Source: Branchiostoma floridae (taxonomy: Eukaryota > Chordata > Leptocardii > Amphioxiformes > Branchiostomatidae). Taken from it: DNA of 64,000 bases. Each line of letters opens with the position of its first letter. Position 1 is the first letter of the stretch. Shown here one piece after another: positions 9,801 through 20,639 of the stretch. Location: the NCBI RefSeq assembly GCF_000003815.2, contig NC_049985.1, forward strand, positions 25,376,962 through 25,440,961, read 5' to 3'. The notes under the pieces are model-generated. The model searched no databases. It saw only the letters and a program-made list of their open reading frames with translations, and was not told where the DNA came from. A program made the translations under genes and the position numbers.

Positions 9801-12800
9801 CGGCCGCGAGTGTCGAGGATGGCGGTGAAACTGTCGCCACAGGACACTGCAGCCGCCACGAGGCCGGATGCGTCGAGGCACGTGGAAGTCACCCGATGAC
9901 CGTCCACGTCCCCTGCGGTGGGCCTCGCTACCTCCCCCTCATCATTGTTCCCGCAGGTCCACACCTCTCCCTCGGACGTTAGAAACGCCGAGTGCAGAGC
10001 CCCGGCGGCCACGTCCACGATGATCTTACCAGCAGGTAAGGCCACCGGGGTAGGCAGGAGCCGTCCCTCATAGTCCAGGTCGTCTTCGCTCTTAACAATC
10101 TCATGCTCATCCACCAGTGCAAGCTGTCCACAGTCATTCTCTCCGACTGCCAGTACCTGGCCGCCTGGACGGAGAGACAGAGGGGGGGCTCCGGAGAGGG
10201 GTCCCTGCGGCGGTGAGGGGGACGCGGCCCTCGGCTCCAGACCCGTTCTCTGTGAACCTGTTGATGGTTGAGAGAGGAAAAAAATACCATTTGATTCAAG
10301 TATAGAATCATATAAGAATCTAATAAAAATGATTATAGGTAGAAATAGAAAAAGATAAACAAGTATAAAATGAAAGCATAATAGAAAAGAAAAACACACA
10401 GGAAAAAAATCTATTCAAGTTTTCACAAATAAAAAAGAAGAAAAATTTATTTATCTGAAGTGATGGTTCACTGCTACACATGCTTTAAGAAACTTGGGCA
10501 TACTTGACAAGCTACTTACTATATTGAAATTTTTCACTGTCATTCAACACATTTCGGTCTCTCATCCGTCGACCTTCGTCATGAGTGGTGATTAAGTCAC
10601 TCTGAGCACGTGACCTAGGGACACGTGACTCAAGTAAAGAATCGTAGATGCCTGGCAGGCGGTATCGGCCCCCGTCTCGGTTAAGTGTCGGCTTGTGTGA
10701 TCTTATGTAGATGGACTCCTTTACCCCCCCCCTCACGAAGTTATAGTATATTAGATACTGAAATGGATTACTTCGTGAAGGGGGGTAAAGGAGGCCATCT
10801 ACATAAGAGCACAGGGGTAAAGGAGGCCATCTACATAAGAGCACACCAGCCGACACTTAACAGAGACGGGGGCCGATACCGACTGCCAGGCATCTACGAT
10901 TCTTTACTCGAGTTACGTGTCCCTAGGTCACGTGTTCAGAGTAATTAAATCATCACTCCTGACGAAGGTCGACGGATGTGCGACCGAAAATTCGAGGTGA
11001 GCAATTTCTTGTGTTGAATGACAGTGAAAAACTTTAATATAGATTATACAAACACAGATGAGCTTTCATGCTAAGCTACTTACTAGTCCAAGTCAAGATG
11101 TCGACCTCGTCCTGGAGGGAGATGCCTCGCCTGACCCTCAGCTCGTCAAGCTGCAGAAACACAAAAATGTCAGTCAGAATCTAAGCGTAGATTGTCGAGT
11201 TCACATTCTTTTGCCGTGTGCAGAAACTTGACAAACAACAGTAAGGCAAGAGAAACACCTTGGCACTGCAGATCAGAGGTGGCTATCTCCAAGTAGATCC
11301 ACGGTGGTGTAATATAGTATCAAGTGCCCGTTTGACTCCCTTTGGCCGGCTATACTCCTTGGCCAGCTTTGATACTATCTTATGGCACCGTCGAATCTGC
11401 TTGGAGATTAGGTTATGCATATGGGCCATGCTGACACTGACATGGCAACAATGCATCTTGAGCTGGGAGGTTCACCAAAGAACAGGTTAACCAATCCTGT
11501 CTACTTTGGTTTGGTTTGTTGTTAGGATGCCAAGGACATGCTTCCCTTGGATGGATCTGAACTGGGTTCCACTAAGGAATAACAAAGAAGGGGATGGCAG
11601 CAAATGAGCGGGAAGAAAACTGTCACAAGGGACCTGAAAGCGTTGTGGTTCTGGGATTAGGAGCAAATAATACTGTACAGAAGAGAATGCTGTGGTGGTC
11701 TGCATCTGTGACAGCTTATCTAGTATGTGGTGAAGAAGAGGAATAGTTAATCTCCAAGCAGATGCATCACCCTGGCTTATTTTGTAGCCTTTTCTGTGTG
11801 TCTACATCCCTTTTACCAATGCACAACATGGAAAAGTCCACAAAACACTTGGTCAGGAAACTCTCTCCATCTTGGGAGTAAACTTGGCCAATTGGGAGTG
11901 AACGAATGTACTTACTTGATGCTGGTCTATTTACTTACGGTCAGAGCGATGAGCACCTCCCTGTCCACATCCTCCTGCTCCCAACTGCACATACCGGTCT
12001 CCAAACGGGCTTTCTTCACGTAGTTCTGGAGGTGAGGTACAACATAAACAAGTACAACTATAGTGCAATTGAAACATTCAGTTTGATGTTGCTTGTTAAC
12101 ACGAACCTTGAACCTTGAACCTTCAAGGTTAAGACGAAAGCATCATTAAAGCCATAACGTTGCTTGGGATGACAGAGGAATTTCAATGCACAAGTACGAG
12201 GAAGTAATGAAGCACAGTATTCCATAAAACATGTAACGCTAGTTCACCTTTATCTGTGCGACAGCCTACATATATAAGTGTCGTTTTTAAAAAGGTTTTA
12301 GTGATGTCCAGTCAACCAATGGTGGCTTCAAAGTGCAACGTTTTCAAAATAAAGAAACAGTTTGAAACCACCATTGGTCCACTGGAAATCAACAAATACC
12401 AGGACAAAACAATATATATATATGTTAAGCTAAGGGCACAACCCGCCGTACGTGCAATTTGTCCGTTTTTTTTAGGAGGCCACGTCTGCCACGTATTTCT
12501 GAAAACGTGGGGAACGACTGGCAAGAGCAGGGAGGGAGTACGTCAACACGGCAACACAAATTTTGCCTGCACGTAAAGGTCTACGGCGTGTCTGCGTGCT
12601 CCAAAATCCGTCGGATTCCCTACGAGGTCATACGGAGGCGGTACTTACCACTTACGGATCCCAAAAGATTGCCCACGTTTTGGCACGTACGGCGGGTTGT
12701 GCCCTTAGCTTTACACTGCAGATAAATTTGAAACAACGTTCAAAACTTCTTACATAGGAAGACAGAAGATAATTATGTAAAGATTATAGTGTCAATGTCC

Positions 12801-12944
12801 ACTCACCTTGATCTGATTCATGTTCAGACCGACTCCCACTGCCTCGTCTACCAAAACAGACAATCGGGGGCAGTGGGGGTCGAACTTCATAAGGCCACGC
12901 CCCCAGAGTTCCTCTAGCTTTGCTTTCTGTGAGGGTGTCAACAT
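6844..12944 (-). CDS. Homeodomain-like plus RCC1-repeat protein, nine exons
   Basis: Coding exons on the minus strand: 12807-12944, 11939-12025, 11084-11150, 9776-10257, 9434-9632, 9042-9176, 8557-8670, 7911-8063, 6844-6995. They join in frame to 1527 nt (508 residues plus stop). The first two exons give a homeodomain-like helical segment (LEELWGRGL ... GLNMNQIKNYVKKARL). From exon 4 on the protein is an RCC1-type propeller: VLAVGENDCGQLAL, GEVWTCGNNDEGEVARP, GDIFGCGANNQCQLG and AVLCWGDRWEGQLGDN are successive blades, each with a Gly-rich G-x-L turn. RCC1 proteins act as GTPase exchange factors or chromatin and ubiquitin-ligase adaptors; which applies here is unknown. The ATG at 12942-12944 follows an in-frame TGA, so it is a credible start, although an upstream exon is possible. 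The donor of exon 8 (GTCTAA) is weak. Confidence 0.82.
7076..7479. mobile_element. Foldback element built of about 20-bp internal repeats
   Basis: Terminal inverted repeat CAGGGGTGCCTAAGCA / its complement, flanked by a TTGTT direct repeat (7071-7075 and 7480-7484), a probable target-site duplication. Both arms are made of many imperfect 20-24 bp modules such as 'cataaggttcgtgcaaat' and 'catagtgattcgtgcgaat', in inverted orientation around a centre near 7255. It lies in the last intron of the RCC1-type gene. No ORF of its own. Confidence 0.8.
7510..7613. repeat. Hairpin-forming repeat
   Basis: The left arm 'agtttctttattcacaacca' and the right arm 'tggttgttgataaagaaact' are complementary, and the inner 'cacagctgaca' pairs with 'tgtcagctgtg'. 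The whole 104 bp can fold as one long stem. Confidence 0.7.
8136..8473. mobile_element. MITE with CTAAGGGCACAA termini, copy 1
   Basis: Terminal inverted repeats GCTAAGGGCACAATCCGCCG and GTACGGCGGGTTGTGCCCTT (continuing AGC), flanked on each side by TTAA (8132-8135, 8474-8477). The TTAA flanks suggest a piggyBac-type target site, but the flanking bases are themselves symmetric, so the superfamily is uncertain. It sits in intron 7 of the RCC1-type gene. The overlapping ORFs on both strands are repeat translations. Confidence 0.8.
8850..9038. mobile_element. mariner-like MITE abutting a splice donor
   Basis: Contains the 'ttcgcgg ... ccgcgaa' inverted blocks and the right-end sequence GCATGTACAGTA seen also at 53318-53530. 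The right end reaches to within five bases of the 5' splice site of the exon at 9042-9176, so the intron begins GTAAG and then runs into the element. Confidence 0.7.
10521..11041. mobile_element. Palindrome of two inverted Penelope-like 3' ends
   Basis: Two arms of about 240 bp meet near 10770. Each encodes the same peptide: in the plus arm KEAIYIRAHQPTLNRDGG then RYRLPGIYDSLL (about 10811-10910), in the minus arm a near copy. This peptide is typical of the C-terminal end of the GIY-YIG region of Penelope-like retroelements. Just downstream in the plus arm is CTGACGA (10959-10965), GGTCG ... CGACC and GAAA (10986-10989), a hammerhead-type core, as known from Penelope terminal repeats. A 30-bp stretch of the plus arm is duplicated at 10790-10840. 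It lies between exons 3 and 4 of the RCC1-type gene. Confidence 0.72.
11285..11408. repeat. Inverted repeat (MITE-like)
   Basis: The left arm 'atctccaagtagat' ... 'gtatcaa' pairs with the right arm 'ttgatactatc' ... 'atctgcttggagat'. A related 'ctccaagcagatg' end occurs at 11752-11766 and 55952-55966. Confidence 0.55.
12429..12709. mobile_element. MITE with CTAAGGGCACAA termini, copy 2
   Basis: Same termini as 8136-8473 and in opposite internal orientation. The left flank is TTAA and the right flank is TTTA. It lies in intron 1 of the RCC1-type gene. Confidence 0.8.
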
Positions 12945-15136
12945 CGTTCACCCTGTCAAAAATAGAAGGGTGTGCACCCCATGAGTAGCTTGACATGACA
13001 CTTGAACATGCTAACTTCTCCAGAAAAGTAACTTTTTGTACGATTGCTTTCAACTCTCAAGGCTACTGGTATCATTATGGCAAAGATGGACTATGAATTT
13101 GACTATTAACAAGCACCCTTCATAGTATCCTACCTAACACGATAATGAAAACTGCAAGCATCGGCAGTGAGTTGATCAACTACTAAAAAAAAATTCCACC
13201 ACTAAAGGTATAGAGAGAGTGAAAAAGAGGGCTGAAAAATATTTGTGGTGACTTATGCCTTCAACTGTGACAACTGTAGAATTTGTTGTGTTCATCTATT
13301 TATCCTGAAATATGCTGTTATCTTTTCTTCAGACAATATGTCATTGCTGCATGATTTCATAAGGAGGGGAAACAAAGTCACAGAAGCATTTTACTGTCAA
13401 ATTATGTCACTGGTACAACAGTTGTGCATTTATTACTGGCATATGATGTTGTTGATAACTTCAGACAGTATATCATTGTTGCATGATTCCAGAGAGAAAG
13501 GGAGAAAAAGTAACAGAAGCATTTTACTTACAGCACCAGTCTCACTGTACTTTTTTTTTCTCCACAGAACACAAATATCCTGACTCGGACAGAAACCTAT
13601 TGCTGACAAGTCCATCAGAACATTCGAGGGACAAGAACAATTACAAGTTCAATCAAGTTGCCTAGACCACCTCCTTACTTGCACAGACTGCCTTCTCTCA
13701 GGGACAGTACTGTATATAACACACCGTTTTTATATCTAATTATGGACAGTAATGATAAAGGAAAATGAGTCATCAGGGCCAGCAGTCAGATGTGTAGAAG
13801 CCTGTAGGATCTGTATGCTAGAGTGCTGTATGTCCACTCCTTACAATCTGAACATGATGTACAGAATGAGCCATGTTTGGGTCTTTTAGGTGCAGTGTAT
13901 CATATCATATTTTCTTCATGATGTAGTCTAAATGGTTTTACACTTGTAATATTAGGGGACATTACATGTTGTAATGAGTTTGTTAGTTTATATTGTAATG
14001 TACTGAAAGTATAACAAGATCAATGTCAACTCCTCTTAGATCATTATGTTGTATTTTGATGTGGAAATGTGTATTCTGTCAAGCTAACAACTTGAAATGT
14101 TTAAGTTTTGATTAGATGGTTGTCAGTGAGGAATGCTCTCCTATTTTATCATGTACAATAATAACAAAATACTCAACGTTAGAGGGGCATTGCCATCTTT
14201 GTGTCACAAAATAACCATTACCAGCATTGTCCTGAAAGCCCTAACAGTTATTAGTTTGTCAGAACTAATCTGTTCAAAAAGCAACTAATTACATCGTAAA
14301 TCACCGTATCAATCATATCTGGTATAAATGCCTTTCCTTGGGTATGTCCTTCGGCCCACCCCTTCCCGATTTTGTTGTTGTGTGTCCATTTAGGTGTCAT
14401 ATATCGGGCAAAGTGTGCGACATAGCTGGAGGATTATGTTACCGATCTCTGCTGCTGCATGTGGCGGATCTCGACGACAAAATACACTGTAGTTGACTTC
14501 AGCAGCATTATGGTACGTTATATTGATTCTTTGTGAGCTCAGATTTATGTGAAATTAGTTGACAAATAGTCCTACGTTTCTGCTTTGTTCCAGATACACC
14601 GAAGTCAGCGCTCCGTGTAACTCTGTTTTCTTATTATATAACAAATTCGAATTACCGTTCGTATTACCTCCCCATAGCCATTACTCTAATCGTGAAATCG
14701 ACATTTTCTTATCATGGATAGGATTTAGAACCCGGTGAAGAAATATTAGATGAGCAGGGTACACCATACACACAGTGTCCTTGTTCCTTATTGTGTCCAT
14801 GACGCCGAGTTCTCTATTACTGCCCGACACCGATGCTAGTCCCTTTCCTGACCTTGCCACTGTTGACTGATTGTCACTAACTTACAATTTGTAACCTAAA
14901 ACGCCTGACATTGGCGGCGGCTTGTTTTACAGCGGAAGCATATCACTTGTACGTCTGCCCGCCAAGGCGGTCAGTGTCAAAATGAGAGGTTTCCCTTCTG
15001 GCAGGTTATGAACGTATACCTTCCTAATCATCCACATGGACAACATTGTCGATTTCACTGCGCATCGCAAATTAAAACTGTTCGTAAAAGAATCACATAA
15101 GACATAAGAAAAGAAGTTCAGTAAATGTAAACAACC
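12945..15136. other. Stretch without a recognised gene
   Basis: AT-rich and without supported coding exons. Two short stretches near 13320-13400 and 13450-13530 are diverged copies of each other ('acaatatgtcattgctgcatgatt' type). It probably holds the 5' intron or promoter of the RCC1-type gene. Confidence 0.35.
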
Positions 15137-15303
15137 TACTTAGAGTTATGGCCACCAGCTGTCTCGACAAGAAGCTCCTGAAGTCTTGTTGTCTGATGTC
15201 TGAAGACGGAAGGCAAAGTTTGAATCAGCGACGTTCAACTCTCGAATGCATTCGATGGCAGCAACAGATACGTTCTTAGAGAACACCCGACTTCTTTCTC
15301 CAT
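15137..15303 (-). pseudogene. Broken duplicate of the candidate first exon
   Basis: On the minus strand it begins MEKEVGCSLRTYLLLPSNA like the exon at 15887-15986. It then carries about 57 extra bases that bring in a stop codon (FES*), and resumes the shared sequence 'aagacttcaggagcttcttgt'. The donor is also lost (CTAAGT in place of GTAAGT). It looks like a decayed copy. Confidence 0.5.
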
Positions 15304-15326
15304 GGTTACAAGAACACTATCACATT

Positions 15327-15361
15327 GTTCGAACAGGTGTTCTTGTATCACCTGTTCGAAC
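15327..15361. repeat. Perfect 13-bp hairpin
   Basis: GTTCGAACAGGTG (15327-15339) and its exact complement (15349-15361) are separated by nine bases. It lies just upstream (minus-strand sense) of the broken exon copy. Confidence 0.8.
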
Positions 15362-15886
15362 CAAACGGTTTCGAATAACACCGCGAGCTCTGACATTCAT
15401 TATACACTATATACAGTCGCTTCTCTGTGTTTCCGTCCGATAGCAGAAGCGAACATAGGAGCGATCTACTATCCAGATGGTACCTACTTAAACGTTACAT
15501 AGCATCAATGTTACAGACAGCTGGCAATCTAGATGAAATACAAAATGACTTACGTTATTTCCAATTGATGATAAAGCACTATTTACACTAAACAGATTTT
15601 GAAACTGTCGCACTAAACATCGTAGTCTACGTCTTTCCTATAGCTAGATAGCTTCGGCTACATGAGAAATGAAGTGAAAAGACTTCCGTAGTAGACTTCG
15701 CTTCTCTCTACACTTAGAAAAAGCTATAGTCTACGAATTAAGTATCCTAGTAGTACGATGGCTGATTCGACTAATGCGGCAGTTAAACAAACAAGTGCAA
15801 AGCATGTCTTAGTCCAGTAAATGCGTTTGCAAAGAAAACAAAGGGCATGGGAAAAGATGTTCACTACATATAACCAATCTACTTAC

Positions 15887-15986
15887 TTCGGAGGCCACCA
15901 GAAGTCTTGACAAGAAGCTCCTGAAGTCTTGCATGCGATGGCATCAACAGATACGTTCTTAGAGAACGCCCGACTTCTTTCTCCAT
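15887..15986 (-). CDS. Candidate first coding exon (MEKEVGRSLRTYL...)
   Basis: An ATG at 15984-15986 opens 33 codons (MEKEVGRSLRTYLLMPSHAR, then LQELLVKTSGGLR) and ends at a perfect donor, GTAAGT (15881-15886). The sequence just upstream holds GTCACGTGAC-like E-boxes (16020-16050), fitting a promoter. It points toward the RCC1-type gene, but its phase (1) does not join the exon at 12807-12944 without meeting a stop. Either an exon between them is missing from my reading or this is a 5' UTR exon with an upstream ORF. Confidence 0.4.
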
Positions 15987-16002
15987 GGTTACAAGAACAC
16001 CT

Positions 16003-17264
16003 GTTACCATGCAGTCACGCAGCTTACCACGTGGCTGTCACGTGATTGCTCCCGTTACAGATAAATGAATGACAGACCTTTATATTGTACAATCGTGCCT
16101 CGTGAAGAGCTAGTGATAGGTACAGGTCATTTTACTGTATGACTTGACTTGACTTGACAGACATATAACAGTTACAGGAAACTGCTGTAATAGCCAGACT
16201 GCTGTAATAGCAAAGTATTAACACTATCGAAATATGAAAGCCTCCTTTGTGTAATAGACGTTGCCGACAAATAAAACATCTATATCAGTGATTTTCAAAC
16301 CCAATTTGTAAATAAAATATGTAACTCCATCCTATCTTAGCGCTTTTCTGCACCTCCTTTTTTCCAGTTTCGCTATGCTTGTTACTGTTACTGGTGACGC
16401 TCTCGGGAACTCTGTTGCTGATGAAATTGAAAAGAAAGAAATATCTTTATCCGCGATTTTCACACCAAAGATGGGAAGCAAAGTAATTCTACTTGAACCC
16501 CATTCTGCATCTCTTGTAGGTTCGATATCTTTGTGCTGTTGTTTTTACTGGCAACGCTCTTGGAAACTCCATTCCTTGCACTGTTCTGAAATCGTGATGA
16601 TTCAACTGTTTTCTTTATTAAGTTATCAGCATATAAACCGCAACAAAGGAAACATACTGTGATACATTTGTATTGCCAGAAACGAAGAACTCACTGAATT
16701 TGTTATGGCATGTCCTACATTAAATGATGAAAGACAAAATCATTCCGATATTGTGTAAGTCGAATCCAACGTTGCCACACACAAGTAGCTACATATGCAA
16801 CATACTCTGAATAATGCGATCATCTAATCACATAGGGCGATACATCTATAACGCCATTCAAGAAAAGAAACTGCATCTTTCCTAAACGATAAATGAAACG
16901 TCGCAAAGTCGCAAAGACATACGAAATATTACGTACGCAATAATTCACTTAGGGACTAATGCAGACCTGTACTGGGTAATCAGGGTGATCAGGCGTTTAG
17001 GTTAAGGGTCGTAGTTCAAATCTGACCGGAGTTGGCGAAAGGGGCCGGTGATGTAATAGATCGGAAGTGCGCTGTTGTCTCCCTAATTTTTGATCTCCAT
17101 TACTTCGTGATCGTTACAGCTGTTCATACTTTTGTTGAATTTCCTAAAAAGCCTGTAGGTTGTATCATTTTTGTGCGTGGAGCAGTACTAGTTGATCGGA
17201 GAGCGAAGTTATTTTTGTATTACTCCGCGACCATGGCATTTTTCGCCTGATAAACGAAAATGCA
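16003..17264. other. Stretch without a recognised gene
   Basis: No supported gene. At 16976-17030 there is a GGGTAATCAGG motif that also occurs in the satellite monomer and just after its end, followed by a tRNA-B-box-like 'gtagttcaaatctgacc' (17011-17027). This may be the edge of the satellite's parent element. Confidence 0.35.
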
Positions 17265-20093
17265 GCGGTTTTCAACTGTTCGAGCTGACGGGCGACAGGA
17301 TAGGCAGAGCGTCCAACGTTTGCCATCAGGAGACAATCCCCGCCGGACTCCGTCGTCCTAGCGCCAAAGACGCGGCCTGTAGGACTGTCTGACCGAGTTA
17401 GCAGGGTAATCAGGCGTCTACCTGTGCAAGCCGATGACGTCACGGCCAGCTGGACAACTGTGAAAGTTATAAATCGCGATATTGGAGAGGTTGAGACCAC
17501 CAGCGACATCGATTTTAGGCCTGTCCCCTGCGCCTTGGCCGGGCGCTTAGATCGAGCACCATGGTGGGCGACCACAAGGACCCGGGGTTCTGTAAAGCCT
17601 TAAGAACCTTAATTTTACTCTGTCCCCATTGACAATGTATTGCGCCAGAGTATTTTCGAGCTGACGGGCGACAGGATAGGCAGAGCGTCCAACGTTTGCC
17701 ATCAGGAGACAATCCCCGCCGGACTCCGTCGTCCTAGCGCCAAAGACGCGGCCTGTAGGACTGTCTGACCGAGTTAGCAGGGTAATCAGGCGTCTACCTG
17801 TGCAAGCCGATGACGTCACGGCCAGCTGGATAACTGTGAAAGTTATAAATCGCGATATTGGAGAGGTTGAGACCACCAGCGACATCGATTTTAGGCCTGT
17901 CCCCTGCGCCTTGGCCGGGCGCTTAGATCGAGCACCATGGTGGGCGACCACAAGGACCCGGGGTTCTGTAAAGCCTTAAGAACCTTAATTTTACTCTGTC
18001 CCCATTGACAATGTATTGCGCCAGAGTATTTTCGAGCTGACGGGCGACAGGATAGGCAGAGCGTCCAACGTTTGCCATCAGGAGACAATCCCCGCCGGAC
18101 TCCGTCGTCCTAGCGCCAAAGACGCGGCCTGTAGGACTGTCTGACCGAGTTAGCAGGGTAATCAGGCGTCTACCTGTGCAAGCCGATGACGTCACGGCCA
18201 GCTGGACAACTGTGAAAGTTATAAATCGCGATATTGGAGAGGTTGAGACCACCAGCGACATCGATTTTAGGCCTGTCCCATGCGCCTTGGCCGGGCGCTT
18301 AGATCGAGCACCATGGTGGGCGACCACAAGGACCCGGGGTTCTGTAAAGCCTTAAGAACCTTAATTTTACTCTGTCCCCATTGACAATGTATTGCGCCAG
18401 AGTATTTTCGAGCTGACGGGCGACAGGATAGGCAGAGCGTCCAACGTTTGCCATCAGGAGACAATCCCCGCCGGACTCCGTCGTCCTAGCGCCAAAGATG
18501 CGGCCTGTAGGACTGTCTGACCGAGTTAGCAGGGTAATCAGGCGTCTACCTGTGCAAGCCGATGACGTCACGGCCAGCTGGATAACTGTGAAAGTTATAA
18601 ATCGCGATTTGGAGAGGTTGAGACCACCAGCGACATCGATTTTAGGCCTGTCCCATGCGCCTTGGCCGGGCGCTTAGATCGAGCACCATGGTGGGCGACC
18701 ACAAGGACCCGGGGTTCTGTAAAGCCTTAAGAACCTTAATTTTACTCTGTCCCCATTGACAATGTATTGCGCCAGAGTATTTTCGAGCTGACGGGCGACA
18801 GGATAGGCAGAGCGTCCAACGTTTGCCATCAGGAGACAATCCCCGCCGGACTCCGTCGTCCTAGCGCCAAAGACGCGGCCTGTAGGACTGTCTGACCGAG
18901 TTAGCAGGGTAATCAGGCGTCTACCTGTGCAAGCCGATGACGTCACGGCCAGCTGGACAACTGTGAAAGTTATAAATCGCGATATTGGAGAGGTTGAGAC
19001 CACCAGCGACATCGATTTTAGGCCTGTCCCCTGCGCCTTGGCCGGGCGCTTAGATCGAGCACCATGGTGGGCGACCACAAGGACCCGGGGTTCTGTAAAG
19101 CCTTAAGAACCTTAATTTTACTCTGTCCCCATTGACAATGTATTGCGCCAGAGTATTTTCGAGCTGACGGGGCGACAGGATAGGCAGAGCGTCCAACGTT
19201 TGCCATCAGGAGACAATCCCCGCCGGATCCGTCGTCCTAGCGCCAAAGACGCGGCCTGTAGGACTGTCTGACCGAGTTAGCAGGGTAATCAGGCGTCTAC
19301 CTGTGCAAGCCGATGACGTCACGGCCAGCTGGACAACTGCGAAAGTTATAAATCGCGATATTGGAGAGGTTGAGACCACCAGCGACATCGATTTTAGGCC
19401 TGTCCCATGCGCCTTGGCCGGGCGCTTAGATCGAGCACCATGGTGGGCGACCACAAGGACCCGGGGTTCTGTAAAGCCTTAAGAACCTTAATTTTACTCT
19501 GTCCCCATTGACAATGTATTGCGCCAGAGTATTTTCGAGCTGACGGGCGACAGGAAAGGCAGGCCGTCCAGCTTTTGCCGTCAGGAGACAATCCCCGCCG
19601 GACTCCGTCGTCCTAGCGCCAAAGACGCGGCCTGTAGGACTGTCTGACCGAGTTAGCAGGGTAATCAGGCGTCTACCTGTGCAAGCCGATGACGTCACGG
19701 CCAGCTGGACAACTGCGAAAGTTATAAATCGCGATATTGGAGAGGTTGAGACCACCAGCGACATCGATTTTAGGCCTGTCCCATGCGCCTTGGCCGGGCG
19801 CTTAGATCGAGCACCATGGTGGGCGACCACAAGGACCCGGGGTTCTGTAAAGCCTTAAGAACCTTAATTTTACTCTGTCCCCATTGACAATGTATTGCGC
19901 CAGAGTATTTTCGAGCTGACGGGCGACAGGAAAGGCAGGCCGTCCAGCTTTTGCCGTCAGGAGACTATCCCCGCCGGACTCCGTCGTCCTAGCGCCAAAG
20001 ACGCGGCCTGTAGGACTGTCTGACCGAGTTAGCAGGGTAATCAGGCGTCTACCTGTGCAAGCCGATGACGTCACGGCCAGCTGGACAACGAAC
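17265..20093 (+). repeat. 376-bp satellite, about 7.5 copies, with promoter-like monomers
   Basis: Head-to-tail units at a near-constant 375-376 bp, almost identical to each other. The last two differ slightly (for example 'aggaaaggcaggccgtccagc'). The array starts and stops in mid-unit. Each complete unit has, in order on the plus strand, AGCGCCAAAG, TGACGTCA, CAGCTG, TATAAAT, and 87 bp after the TATA box an ACCATGG start followed by a 23-codon ORF (MVGDHKDPGFCKALRTLILL, ending CPH*). The minus strand has overlapping ORFs of 134 and 65 aa in every unit; these are by-products of the repeat unless shown to be expressed. Confidence 0.93.
17435..17632 (+). promoter_or_regulatory. Promoter-like module of one satellite unit
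   Basis: CRE TGACGTCA (17435-17442), TATAAAT (17468-17474), then ATG in a good Kozak context (17561-17563) and a stop at 17630-17632. The CRE-to-TATA and TATA-to-ATG distances are those of a compact core promoter. The module recurs in seven units. Activity is inferred only from the motifs. Confidence 0.4.
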
Positions 20094-20639
20094 ATAGAAC
20101 GTACGATCTGGGTAATCAGGCGACGAAACCGCGTTACCGCTATCGCGCACTAATATCAAGAAGTATTTGCCGCACGGCGAAATTTGCGCCACCGAAAAAC
20201 ACTACGGTGAACGGGCTTTTGGTGTAATAACAAAGATTATACACTGCTTTAGTATTAACCGAAAAATTGAGAGCCAAAAATAAGGTGGTGTCCTATGATT
20301 TGCGTCTTATTTTCATGGACTACTTCAACAAATTTTGAACCGGTGTCACAGCTATCTGGCCTCCCTCCCAAACATCTCCCCCACCCCCCTTAGCTAACGT
20401 TACTGGGTGTCGGCTGCAAAGTAATGATCACACTAATTTGAATTTTGGTACACATTCATATAAGACTTTATACTTGACATCTATGCTTAGAAATCTGAGT
20501 TGTCCTTATTTTTCTGGGTCAGGCCGAGGAATCATTGATCACCCCTCGTATATGTCATTCTTATAAGTTATACTGCGCGCTATTACAAATCATATGCTAC
20601 TACTAGTATATTATCCATTGCCTTCGCCAAGAAGGCTAT
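20094..20639. other. Flank of the satellite, nothing recognised
   Basis: Just past the array end a CTGGGTAATCAGGCG motif (20108-20122) repeats the motif inside the monomer. The rest shows no gene or named repeat. Confidence 0.4.

Noticed and set aside
17165-20095. Repeated 134-aa and 65-aa minus-strand ORFs in the satellite
   Set aside because: They recur only because the monomer repeats; the two frames overlap each other and one unit is frameshifted (19205-19454). No similarity to a known family was recognised.
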